From the NCBI RefSeq assembly GCF_030272615.1, contig NC_081415.1, forward strand, positions 230,997,303-231,061,302: 64,000 nucleotides of DNA, read 5' to 3'. The translations under genes and the position numbers were made by a program. The stretch comes from Cryptomeria japonica (lineage: Eukaryota; Streptophyta; Pinopsida; Cupressales; Cupressaceae). This document shows positions 33,493 to 43,550 of this stretch, piece after piece. Positions within the stretch are counted from its first letter, which is position 1. The number at the start of each line of letters is the position of its first letter. The notes below the pieces were generated by a model. It was not told where the DNA came from, did not search any database, and saw only the letters and a program-made list of their open reading frames with translations.

Positions 33493-36288
33493 TCACTTCA
33501 GTGATTCAGTCCAACTGTCTGAGGCTTCTATACCCCAAATGGACTCCAGATCCAGAAATTGACTAGTACTAACATGTTCATCTTCATTTTGAGTTGGGTA
33601 TTCAAAAATGTCTTCGTCTTCATGCTGACTCTGAGTCTGCGATCCATCATATTCATTTGTCTTAGCACTAGCACTAGCAGTAGCACCACCAGCTTTTAAA
33701 GTGTTGCACACCCCTCGTCTATCACGCATGGAATTCCAGATTGCTAGTGCCCTATCATATGGAAAATCTCTAACATTATACTAGGTTACAAACAACCTCA
33801 AGCAAGTTTCCAAATTCTTGTCTAATTTGTTTCTGATCTTTGATTTCAAAAGCCCTAATGCACTGAAAACTCTCTCATCTTCCACCGACCCCAATATCAT
33901 TGTTTGACATAAATCAACAAGTTTCAAATATTCTGGTATTGCAATACACAATGCTTCACTTTGATCTATCCTTTTCCAAAGCCTTGTGATTGATCCAGGT
34001 TCAAATGGATTCTCCAAGTTAACCAACTGTTGTTTCATAACCAATGCAAACTGTTTACATTATTTTCTAAGATGATCTGAATTTAAAATTCCATCTATTG
34101 GCTATCCATTGCAATATGCATCTTTTGAAAATGTCAATATCAATTCGTCTAGTTTTTTATGATACATCTTTACGTCATTTGGATTATCTCCAATTGAATG
34201 CCAAAATTGAGGATACACACAACCCATGGCTTCAAGTATTTCTTCTCGAGGGAATCTTTCTCGAATATCAGTTGAAAGTTCATATGCAATAGACTTCAAA
34301 TTATCACTAATAGATTTAACAATCCTGTCAAAATCTTCCTTTTTAACTGGTAGTGCTCTACCGCGCTTGCCCATCTTAGATTGGTGCATTGGTATCTGAA
34401 ATCCTTTTACAAAGACACATAACTCATTTTTTGTATTGAAATGTAAAAAATTTTCAGCATGATTCAAATCTGTAATTATCTGCCACCTAAAAAAATTTGG
34501 GCTTTGCCCTGTTAGATCTGAATATAGACCATCCAGGCTCAAGCATGTCATTTTACATAGAGTGCTATACTCATTGACATACATAGTTCTATCTTGGGCT
34601 TTCTTAAAAAGTTTGTTCATTGAATCCAGCATGGGGAGAAGACTAGCTAAAGTTAACAGAGTCTCTATATCACTTAACTTATGTAGGAGATCAGGAGCTT
34701 TGTCTACTGTGAGGCGTTGCTCATACATTAGTCCGATCAACGATTGATATTCTATTAGAACTCGTTTGGCTGGTCCATGCAAGGAGATCCATCTAGTCTC
34801 AACATCCCTGAGAAGCTTGTTTCCTCCTGTTACTCCCTCAGCAAAAATCTGAAATTCTGCAAAATGTTTAGGACTTCGGCAAAAGTATGAGTGGAGCTCG
34901 TGGACCAGATCTTCAACTTTTGACACTATAGGGAAATTGCTTACAATTCTATATGCTAAATTTATTCGATGGGCCATATAGTGAATGCCAACCATGTATG
35001 ATGCAATACTAGTTTGTAATCTTGCACAAAGGCCGGTCCTTTGACCTTGCATTACTGCAGCTCCATCAGCTCCAACACACACCAACTTCTTGGCAATTGT
35101 CAAGTCATCCATACCAGCAATTTCATTCAAAGCTTTCTTAACTTCCACATATAAATTTTCTATTGTTGAATCGCCCCTCATTTTATGAACACAGAGTAGA
35201 TGAGCTCGGTGGACGTGTTCTTTTACGGTATACACATGCATACAAACCCAAGCAGTGTTATCTATCGCAGTAACTTCATCTATGGATAATGAAATGAAAT
35301 TTGACTCTTTTACACTCTCTTGTAAATTTTCCTTTTCCACCTCAGCAAGACAGTTTGCCATTTCCCATCCAGCGTTTATTGACCAATGTGACATAGGATA
35401 GTGAGGAACATTCAAAAAAGATAATAAATTAGTAAATTCTGGGAAATCTTTCATAGGACGCCCTCTCAACATAATATGAAAAACAACACTCATCTGAACA
35501 GTCTTTGCTAGGTTTGCATCTTTTGCTGCATGTTCAAGCCCAACCTTGATTGTATTTCCAAATCCACTATTACGAATCAGTGTTATTTTGTGGTTATGCT
35601 CTTCATATTCTGCGACATACTTATCATGAAGGCATTCTTCCTTTGATTTCCATCTTACTACTCGTGTTTCCTTTTCGCCTATGATCTATTTTTCATAAAC
35701 CTTACCAGTATGCTTTTCTATGGTGTCAAGCTTTAGCTGCATCTTCTTCTCTCTTTTAGTTTTCCAGCTACAAATCTTACACTTGCATTCTGTTGGTTGT
35801 TCATCATTGTTTGAGACCAGTTCAATGAATGGGTACTTTGCTACCCAATAAATCTTAAAACTCCTTGTCATCTCCCACTCTTGCCCCAGTTTTACTTTCC
35901 TTTTTCTTTTCTTCCTACCAACATCATCTTCAGTACTAGCATTTGCATTCGCCAATGGTATCTCATTGTGTGTATCCCTTAGAACATCTTCTGCCGTGTC
36001 GGTATTGTCATCCTCATTTGATGCATTTAACTCAATGACAATCCCACCTTGTGGTACTAGTGGTGGTGAGCTACTGTGAATGGATTCTGCAACTGTAGAG
36101 GTTGATGGACCAGAAACTTTGCCAATTCCAAAAAAAGACTTTATGGTACTATCTTTAAGTTTAAGTTTTGGGCGTTTTGATGGCCTCCCAATCCCTTCAG
36201 TTTCACTGCCCTGAGGAGTCTTACCCTTGTTTGACATCCCAATACCTACACCACCATGAGGAGTCTCACCCATGTCTGACTGTGACAT
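33493..36288 (-). pseudogene. hAT-superfamily transposase gene with four in-frame stops
   Basis: A single frame of 932 codons runs from ATG 36,288 to TAA 33,493 with no indel. Stops at 35,686 (TAG), 34,102 (TAG), 34,060 (TAA) and 33,781 (TAG) all fit C to T changes. N-terminus: basic clusters RPSKRPKLKLKD and GRKKRKRKVK (nuclear import). A BED-like zinc finger follows near residues 165-195 (ECKCKICSW ... IEKH). Catalytic core: SLSIDEVTAID (Asp near 337), CVGADGAAVMQGQ (Asp near 408), an HYMAHR helix and ETRWISLHG. The hAT dimerisation domain lies near 800-825 (VEDERVFSALGLLKSKIRNKL). A Ser/Asp-rich tail ends the frame. Such proteins cut and reinsert hAT transposons in the nucleus. The closest architecture I know is the plant group related to ZNF862-like hAT proteins. 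A possible 55-base leader intron (36,362-36,308) is shorter than usual for plants and uncertain. Confidence 0.9.
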
Positions 36289-36571
36289 CTTGAGTCTTGA
36301 CCTCTCACTATGAATTAAAAGTTAAAACTAATACTATCAAGTATGAAGAAATGATTACTCACCTTTATGCCTTCTCAATTCTTTGAATCAGGAATCAGGA
36401 ATGAATGCCTGGGCTTGTGTTGCAGGATTGTAACTCTGGCCCTCCGCCCTACAATGAACTTCGACTTTCCAACTCAATTTGTGGAATGAGAATCGAGACT
36501 CGAGACTCCAAGAGCTCCCAATTTACTAATCAGACATGAACAAATTGTAAGAAAGAGTGTAAGAAATAGTG

Positions 36572-36579
36572 TATTTATA
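36572..36579 (-). promoter_or_regulatory. TATA box of the hAT transposase gene
   Basis: The minus strand reads CTATAAATAC here, about 285 bases above the ATG. It is the only good TATA match in the upstream region and sits just inside the outer right GGCGAATT array. Confidence 0.55.
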
Positions 36580-36599
36580 GAAATCCATGATTGCATTTT

Positions 36600-37030
36600 T
36601 GGCGAATTACGCGAGGCCCAGGCGTCGCAATTGCCAATAAACATTTAATTTAATTGCATTTTTGGTGAATTGTGCGGGCGTGCAATGAACATTTAATTTA
36701 AGCGGGGTGAAATGCGTCCTCGAATGCTTATAATGTTTTATTTGATATTGGCGAATTTGGCCAACGCATGCAATGAACATGTAATTTACCATTGGCGAAT
36801 TAGGTCCTGGGTACGTGGTCATTTTACTATTGCTGGTGAATAATGAAGGTGATCTAATACCCGTGTTTGAGTGATTCCAGGCGAATATTACGGGCATGCA
36901 CGTCAACGGTGTGTGGTCAATGGTGAAGCCAGATTCTACAGTGCACCGTTAACCCCAAAATTCTGGGCGATTTGACCATAATTTTGCCCCCGACTATTCG
37001 CACGGAATTCACCAATTGGTGAAGATTCAC
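36600..37030 (+). repeat. outer right array of GGCGAATT-type motifs with a 16-bp palindrome
   Basis: GGCGAATT, GGTGAATT, GGCGAATA and GGCGATTTG words recur about every 60 bases at roughly 36,601, 36,664, 36,750, 36,794, 36,881 and 36,967. The array ends in the perfect palindrome TTCACCAATTGGTGAA (37,008-37,023), followed by another TTCACCA at 37,026-37,032. The left array (24,836-25,186) also has ATTGGTGAATT near its outer edge, in inverted relation to the right end. The two may mark the termini of one element, but I could not show matching 8-bp target duplications. Confidence 0.65.
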
Positions 37031-37107
37031 CACTAAAAAACTCTCTGCTAATGTGTTCTTGTTGTTCTTATCGTAGACTTGCGACTTCCAAGAGTAAGTC
37101 AAACCCT

Positions 37108-37119
37108 AAGGGGGGAGGA
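37108..37119 (+). other. polypurine tract of a gypsy element
   Basis: AAGGGGGGAGGA directly precedes TGTAATGCCGC, the common plant gypsy pairing of PPT and 3' LTR start. Only about 80 bases of the element's interior remain on its left. Confidence 0.75.
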
Positions 37120-38800
37120 TGTAATGCCGCTCCCTCGGTCAGACTCTGTTTAACTTAGCTTGACTCCGGTTGAATCCTTCTGTGGTTTTATGACTGGATG
37201 ATACTCTCTAATGTAATGATTTTTATCATGATTCTAGGATATGATGTTGGTTAAGCATTTTATCTCTATGGATGTTTAGATGCTAGATAATATGATTAAG
37301 TACTGACTTTAGACTGACATATCGACTTTATGTATATATCTTGTGTTTGTTTTCTTGTATGGGTTCGAGACTGCATGGGGTGCAAGGGGATGATCTTCTG
37401 TTACCCACTTCGGAGGGACACAGAATGTCACAACTCTCCTCCACCGATGTGCATGTATATGTTGAAGTAATGTATGTGTGCTTACTCAGTGATGCAGCTG
37501 TAGGTACCGAGCATTGACTCCACTTGAATCTTTAGGTCTGAGCGTGCTCTCCAACCCAATGGTAAAGTGGAAACTGGAGATATCAGTTAGACCCTAGTTA
37601 TAACCATGGTTCTTATAGAATGAGTTTCCTGTCAGGTATTTGTGTGGTCGTAGTTAGTTTGGTATTGTTGGTCATGTCCTTGTGTTCTCATGTTATGTTA
37701 GTTGCAGTTTGTCATCTTAGAGTTGGTTAATGTTTGATTAAATATTATTGCAAGAAGATTAATTTTATACTCAAATAGTACTTGAGTTTTCTTAATTAAT
37801 TATTTAATTAATGAAATGCAAATTATGCTAGATTAAAATTAAATTAATTAAATTAAAACATTTAATTTGGTATTTTATTGTGGTCAAAGGAATTTAATTT
37901 TTGAAAAGTAATTATTTGGTATATTTGGCACTCATTAAATAATCTATTTTACCCTTTTTGTAAAACAAAAGTATATATATATAATAATATAAGTTTAATA
38001 TTTAATTGTTTTCATTTTTATATTGTGTGTGGGGAGTTGTGAATAATTAATATCTTGGTTTATGGAAAAAAAAAAAAACTCTCGCATGCATTGGAAGTTA
38101 CTTCTGAGAAATTATTTGATACAACTTTTTGAAGGGAAATGGACACAAGCTCTTCCAATGAAGAAAATTGGGGAAAGCTCTATGCATGAATTTTTTTGGT
38201 TCTTGGGGAAAACAAGGGGTTTGATTGAATTTTTGCTAAGAAATCAGAGATGGGGGTTTGAATGATTTTATCATAGCTTCTGGAATTTTGTGTCAAGCTC
38301 TCTGGATTCGGTAGCCAAGGAACATCTGGTAAATTGTTGCTTCTACTTCTACACACTTCTTCCCTGCTTCTACACACTTCTTCCTGGGCAACGTTTTTGA
38401 GGTAGGGATTTCAGATCCACACCTTGCATGTAAAAATATTTTCTTGTTTCAATAAAGGAAATTGTTTGTGATTGATTTGAAAATAGATAGCTTTTTGTGA
38501 ATGGGGGAAAATTTGAGTTATTGAAATCTAATTATGAAACATCGATAAATCATTGTAAATTGAGACCTCTGAATGTGGGCTTTTTGGTTGTGGGAGTTTA
38601 TCTGAGAACTAGATTAAATTTATCTTATATTGTGAGATCTGGAAATAACTTGGGGGTTTGAATATAAGATTATTATCAATTGTGTATTTTCAATTCTTAT
38701 TGTTTAATAAAATTTAATATTCCTTCTTGTAGAATTTCTCTTGAAATCCCTGTATGTTATGTTTTCATTTGTTTATGTGTGTGTGTGTGTGTAGGTATAT
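37120..38800 (+). mobile_element. 3' LTR of a truncated gypsy element
   Basis: Starts TGTAATGCCGC after the PPT. The middle has AT-rich blocks with a TATATATATA stretch near 37,973, two short CTTCTACACACTTCTTC repeats (about 38,340-38,390) and an AATAAAG-type signal near 38,452. The right end cannot be fixed; it lies somewhere before the GT microsatellite at 38,777. No partner LTR or coding interior is present, so the element's left part has been lost or displaced by the 24.8-37.0 kb compartment. Confidence 0.6.
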
Positions 38801-38803
38801 ATC

Positions 38804-39664
38804 TAGATATGTAGATTTTTTTTTTTAAAGGTAAGTGTTATTAGCTGTGGGGATAGCACCCTATATTAATAAAAGAAAATATAAATACATAGTTATGCTA
38901 TCACATATCCAATACAAAAATCTCTTCAACTAAGGAGAGAGCATAGCTACAATTAGAACCCAACTACAAAAAACCTTGGCAAATACACCCTAACCTGCCC
39001 CAACACTAGTATCCTATTCCCTAATTTTGTCTAATAAAGTGAAGTATATCCACCACTGCATCCCTTATGCTAAGGAGATTGTCAATTGACCCCTTCAAAA
39101 GCCACCAATCATCCGAATCAAGGAGCCTCTTGAAATTGTTGAGGTTGCCACTTAACACACCTGCCTTGAAAGTGCACCAAGCCTCTCTCGTGAATAGGAT
39201 CTTTCTTCTCTGCGAGCCACCTCTCCATCAACCTCCTCTTCCTCTCCATTTTTTGAGTCTGTCACCTCTTCCATGTCCTCTTCCATCTCCTCTCCCTCAT
39301 ATGCTTCATCCTCTTTCTCTCCTTCCACATCCATTTCCTCGTCTTCATCACCATCGAACTCCTCCTACCCATTTCCTGACAATTCCTCTGTATCAGATGC
39401 GGAAGAAATGTTATCGAGGGGCTCAAAATACAACTTCAGGATGTTCTCCTTGACCCCTTCTCATAGTTCAAAAATTGCATCCGCCGTAGCATGGATGTTC
39501 ACTGGGTTAACAAATCCTTGCATCAAACCGACACCTTCCACCCGAGACTCCAGCATATCCACTATTGGAGTGATTACCGCTCCATAAACAAGCCCATCAC
39601 ACCAATGATGATCTAAGCTCAAGGAACAATCCACCAGGGAGATCATTGCCCATTTAGATATGTA
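38804..39664 (-). mobile_element. retroposed fragment with 10-bp target duplication
   Basis: TAGATATGTA occurs at 38,804-38,813 and 39,655-39,664. Inside the left copy is an 11-base T run (minus-strand poly(A)). The minus-strand frame starts at the right edge with WCDGLVYGAVITPIVDMLES and AIFEL, then passes a TGA and a TAG. It ends in a strongly acidic tail (EEFDGDEDEEMDVEGEKEDE and similar) before a stop at 39,152. Size, 5' truncation and poly(A) fit LINE-mediated insertion. The protein source is not recognised: either a LINE ORF or a processed copy of a host mRNA. It landed at the edge of the microsatellite that follows. Confidence 0.8.
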
Positions 39665-39727
39665 TATATATATATATATATACACACACACATATATACA
39701 TGTATACATATATATGTGTGTGTATAC

Positions 39728-39762
<35 letters not shown>

Positions 39763-40036
39763 CACATACATACATACATACATACATGTGTGTGTGTATG
39801 TATACATATATATATATATATGTATGTATGTATGTATATATATGTATGTATGTATGTGTATATATATATATATATACACATACATACATACATATATATA
39901 CATACATACTTACATATATATATGTATGTATACACACACACACATATGTATGTATACATATGTATATATACATATATGTATACATATATATGTGTATACA
40001 TATATGTAATATATGTATATATATATATATATATTT
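39655..40036. repeat. long alternating purine-pyrimidine microsatellite
   Basis: Mixed TA, CA/TG, CATA and TGTA runs. From 39,655 to about 39,909 every step alternates purine and pyrimidine without a break. After one CTT interruption the alternation continues for a further 97 bases or so. Open frames here on all strands are translations of simple repeat. Confidence 0.95.
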
Positions 40037-40364
40037 ATTGAATCATATTTATTTATAAATTGTATTATGTTTTTTTTATGGTTTATGTGCATTTTTTTTG
40101 TTGGTGGGTTCACCCATGCCTGTGGGGAGCTCTTCCCATAGACATGGGAGAGCCCATGGTGGGAGAGCCCCTCCCATGATTGTGGGTGGCTCAACCCACT
40201 TTGGTGGGGAGCCTCCCTACAGCCGTGGGGAGGGGAAAACCCCCTCCAATATTGTGGATCACACCCACGACTCTCTGTGATTTGCCCAACCGTGTTCGAA
40301 CATACATTGTGCCCTGTGTTGTGTTGTTTTGGCCAATGATATAATTTCTTTGTTAGATCAATAT
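40037..40364. other. no gene recognised; G/C-rich imperfect inverted segments
   Basis: Contains several GTGGGGAG / CTCCC / GGGAGAGCCC words near 40,117-40,235 that could pair with each other. I see no frame and no match to other parts of the window. Confidence 0.45.
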
Positions 40365-40369
40365 ATATA

Positions 40370-41163
40370 TGTTAGGATTCTCATAGATACTGAGAGGGGA
40401 GGGGCGGGGGGGGGGGGGGGGGTGAATCAGTATCTAATTGGTTGACAGATTTTCTTGACTTAAAACATGTAGAGCATATTAGTACTGTATACCGGTAAAC
40501 AGAAAGTAATGCAATAAACAGAGATGCGAGCAACCACATGAAAAACACACCATAACACAATAGTTTAACAAGGAAACCCGATGTGGGAAAAAACCTCGGT
40601 GGGATTTGTGACCCACAATATTCACTTACTGGCCAATAAGAGAATATTACTGCTACAAGACGGGCCTGCACATGCAGGAAGGCCAAGTGCCTAGAGCTCA
40701 CTGCTCAATTACAAAATGGGAAGTCTCACTGACTTACAAAATGGATTATATAAATCCAATGTCTTGTATTGCTTCAAAATAGCATCTACTATGCCAGATC
40801 CAGTATCGGTTTATAGCTTTGCTTCTTACATAAACCCTTAACCTATAATTCACATAATAGGTCTGCCTTCACTTCCTAATTTCATTTCTCTATTTTTCTT
40901 TTTATACCTACAATGAACTCTCTTATATATAAGAGTCATTTTACAATAATAAACAAAATATATTATTAACAAAATTCCTGTTGGCCTCTGTGTCGGTATG
41001 CTTCCTTTCACTGCCGGTGCCAGTGGTCTGTGTGTCGGTGTAGAGTTTGACTTTGTTGGTGTCGGTGGATTGCCTTGCCGGTGTCATAGGATTGTAAGTT
41101 TTCCATCAATGACAAAACCTTCAATCACCTACAATGTCTTATTGGAGTGTACTTTTGCCAACA
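40370..41163 (-). mobile_element. solo copia LTR (794 bp)
   Basis: Runs from TGTTAGGATTC to TTGCCAACA and is flanked by ATATA at 40,365-40,369 and 41,164-41,168; because the target is a TA microsatellite, this duplication is weaker proof than usual. It has the G-run near the left end and the box GGGATTTGTGACCCACAATA at 40,601-40,620, as in the LTRs at 4,649 and 10,520, but the rest is diverged. On the minus strand it starts TGTTGGC, so it is minus-oriented. Confidence 0.88.

Positions 41164-41168
<5 letters not shown>

Positions 41169-41202
<34 letters not shown>
41169..41202. repeat. TG dinucleotide microsatellite
   Basis: An uninterrupted TG run of 17 units. It continues the TA microsatellite into which the solo LTR inserted. 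Confidence 0.95.
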
Positions 41203-41203
<1 letters not shown>

Positions 41204-43005
41204 ATATTGTCTATTTTAGTTCTTTTAGTTAATCCAATGAATAATGGTTAAAATGAAATGTGTTATTATATTGCTTAATGTAATGATCGATCATTTGAGC
41301 AAATAAATTAGAGTAAATTAAGATATAATGGTTCTTTTTATGACGCTGGATTAAGGGAGTTAATGAAGTTTTGAACTACTTGATTGTAATAGTGTTATAG
41401 CGGTCTTTTTGTTACTTGAATTGAAATCTATCATCCTTGACTTAATGAAACCATATTTTTTCCTTTCTGTCATCGCGGGTTAATTGGATGGGTTGTTCTA
41501 TGTTAATTGTTCCAGAGGCATTGGGAGGGACTAATGGAATTTCTAATTGTCTTAGTCTTGATTCTCTTTTGATATTTGTTCAAGTCTTGTATGATTTGAA
41601 AGTTTGATGGTGTTACCTAGCCCTTGTTGGATACTCCTTGTATGTTATTCTTTTCTAGAGAGAGAGTCAAGCCTTGATATGGTTTTTTTGGTGTTTACCA
41701 ACTTGTGATTTCGGGTTGATCTTTGGTGTTGCTTGGATTCCTAGGTGCAATCATGGGGGACTGGCTTTCATTGGGGGTCGAGACTCAAAGTGGTCTCTAG
41801 GGTAACTCGATGAAAGTTTGTAATCAAGTAAAAATATAATATAATGATTTGGGGTGGGTAGTCAGATCACATTAATAAAGATTAAATTTTGTTGCCTCTT
41901 ACACTCAGGTGCTTGTTTAGGCTTGAGGTAAGTAGAGAAGGGCCTGGAATGGCTTCCACCAATCTTGTCCTTTCAAAAGGTTGGTGTGCTCCAATAGTTT
42001 TTTTATGGGGGTCGGGGGTCGGGAGAGGTCACTAGGGTAACCCAGGAAGGGGTCGAGACCTAGTGAAGACCTACCAGGGTAACTCATGACAACCTAATGA
42101 TGACACTCTTCCCAATTGCATACCTAGTGGTTTCTTTGGTTTGATTCTCTTGTGATTTCTAGGGCCTCTAGAAGTTGGTTGTCGTTCTTGTGAGTTTCCT
42201 TTGATCTTGCCTTGTGGGTCTCTTGTTATTGTAGCCTTGTGAGCCTCACGTGAGTCCTTATTTCATCTTGATTCTTCTTGTTCTTCTTTTTGTCTCTTGG
42301 GTCTGGTTCATACCTCCTAGCATGGGGGGTGGACCTGATGGTACCACATGGTTGGGTGGAGTGTTATTCGCACCCATTGGGGTTTGGTTCGATTTACATC
42401 CTATTCACGAGCTTGTGAGAAGATTGAAGACCTACATTGTGTTCCAATTTATACTCACTTCATTATTGTAGTCTTGGAGATTTATCCTTATGGATACCTT
42501 GTAATGTAAACAATGATCATATGTATTTCCTCTTGGAAACGTATTATTAAATCATGTACTTTGTAAAGGGGGCAGTGTAATCTTATTGGTAAAAGTCTCA
42601 TTTATTCATGTATGTATGGTTATTGTTATCCTTGAGTAACATCATTGTGGGGCCTTGAGGATTTTTTCTAGTTAGTATTTGTACATATTTTTCTTATCAT
42701 GTTACTCAATGCGATTGTATGGTTTCACTTTTAATAAAACGCACAAAAAAAAATTATTCGCATTTTCATTGGATTTTTGTTTAAGTCCTTTGGGCCTCAT
42801 AGCGGGGCATTACATCGGGACCTACATGGGGCAAATTCAAAAGTCATGGTCTCTCAAAGTGACTAAGTCCGAACAAGTCATCCATTGGATAACTCGAGGT
42901 GGAGAGAATCAATCTCATGACCTACATGGGATGGACCCAAAGTCCTTAATCAATTATGCCACCCATTCGAGCTAGTCATAACAATTTATGAGTAGTGTAG
43001 AGATG
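41203..43005. other. no gene recognised; probable old LTR sequence
   Basis: Non-coding. GGGTCGAGAC / CTAGGGTAACTC phrases recur at 41,775-41,815 and 42,010-42,090. Near 42,790-42,810 the words GGGGCATTACA give, on the minus strand, TGTAATGCCCC, similar to a gypsy LTR start. A minus-oriented LTR ending there is possible but its other end is not visible. Confidence 0.4.
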
Positions 43006-43018
43006 AAAAGTAATGTTT

Positions 43019-43345
43019 TTTTTTTTTGTTTGATAGGTAATTGGCCAAAGCCTAAATAGCTTTTGACTAGAGCTATGAACCAGTGGGGCCACAGTAGGGG
43101 GGCCCGTCCCCATTACATATCTTTGAATTATTATTATTATTATTATTATTATTCTTATTCTTATTCTTATTATTATTATTATTATTATTGTGTTTCATTA
43201 GATTGACCCCAAGACCTTCCCCATCCTATGGAAGGCCAAGAGTCACAACTTAGAATTCCTCTTTAGATGTCCCTATTGGGAGTTGAACTTGGGTCTCCAC
43301 CATGAGAACCCAATGTTTTAACTAGTTAAGCTCAACCCCTTGGAC
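43019..43345 (-). mobile_element. tRNA-derived SINE, copy A
   Basis: On the minus strand it opens with GGGGTTGAGCTTAACTAG (A-box-like) and, about 35 bases on, CCAAGTTCAACTCCC (B box, GTTCAA core). It then runs through a body shared with copy B, an expanded ATT microsatellite (43,128-43,190) and an extra segment, ending in an A run (plus-strand T run at 43,016-43,027). With copy B it sits between imperfect duplications AAAAGTAATGTTT (43,006-43,018) and AAAAATAATGTTT (43,552-43,564). Confidence 0.75.
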
Positions 43346-43550
43346 TTTTTTTTGGTAGGTAATAGGCCAAAGCTACAATATTTTGAATTATTATTATGTT
43401 TGATTAGATTGACCCTAGACCTTCCCCATTTTTATGGAAGGCCAAGAGTCACAACTTAGAATTCATTTTAGATGTCCCTATTGGGAATTGAACTTGGGTC
43501 TCCACAGTGAGAACCCAATGTTTTAACCAATTAAGCTCAACCCCTTGGAC
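43346..43550 (-). mobile_element. tRNA-derived SINE, copy B
   Basis: Head to tail with copy A and closely similar over its length (plus-strand ends CTCAACCCCTTGGAC in both). A-box-like TTGAGCTTAATTGG and B-box AAGTTCAATTCCC are clear on the minus strand. It lacks most of the ATT expansion and the extra internal segment of copy A. A T run separates the two copies, as when a SINE inserts into the tail of another. Confidence 0.78.

Noticed and set aside
36308-36362. Leader intron of the hAT gene
   Set aside because: GTGAGT and a T-rich ATAG end are present, but 55 bases is shorter than plant introns usually are; noted in the gene entry but not annotated.
39461-40058. Several long frames rich in Tyr, Ile, His and Cys on both strands
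   Set aside because: They are translations of the TA/CA/TG microsatellite and are open only because the simple repeat has no stops in those frames.
10520-41163. LTR at 40,370 as partner of the copia LTRs at 4,649 or 10,520
   Set aside because: It is more diverged and shorter, and has its own flanking ATATA, so it is an independent solo LTR.
43480-43545. tRNA gene suggested by A and B boxes
   Set aside because: No cloverleaf can be completed; the boxes sit in a repeated element with an A-rich tail and flanking duplications, so it is a SINE. The same holds for 44,778-44,984.
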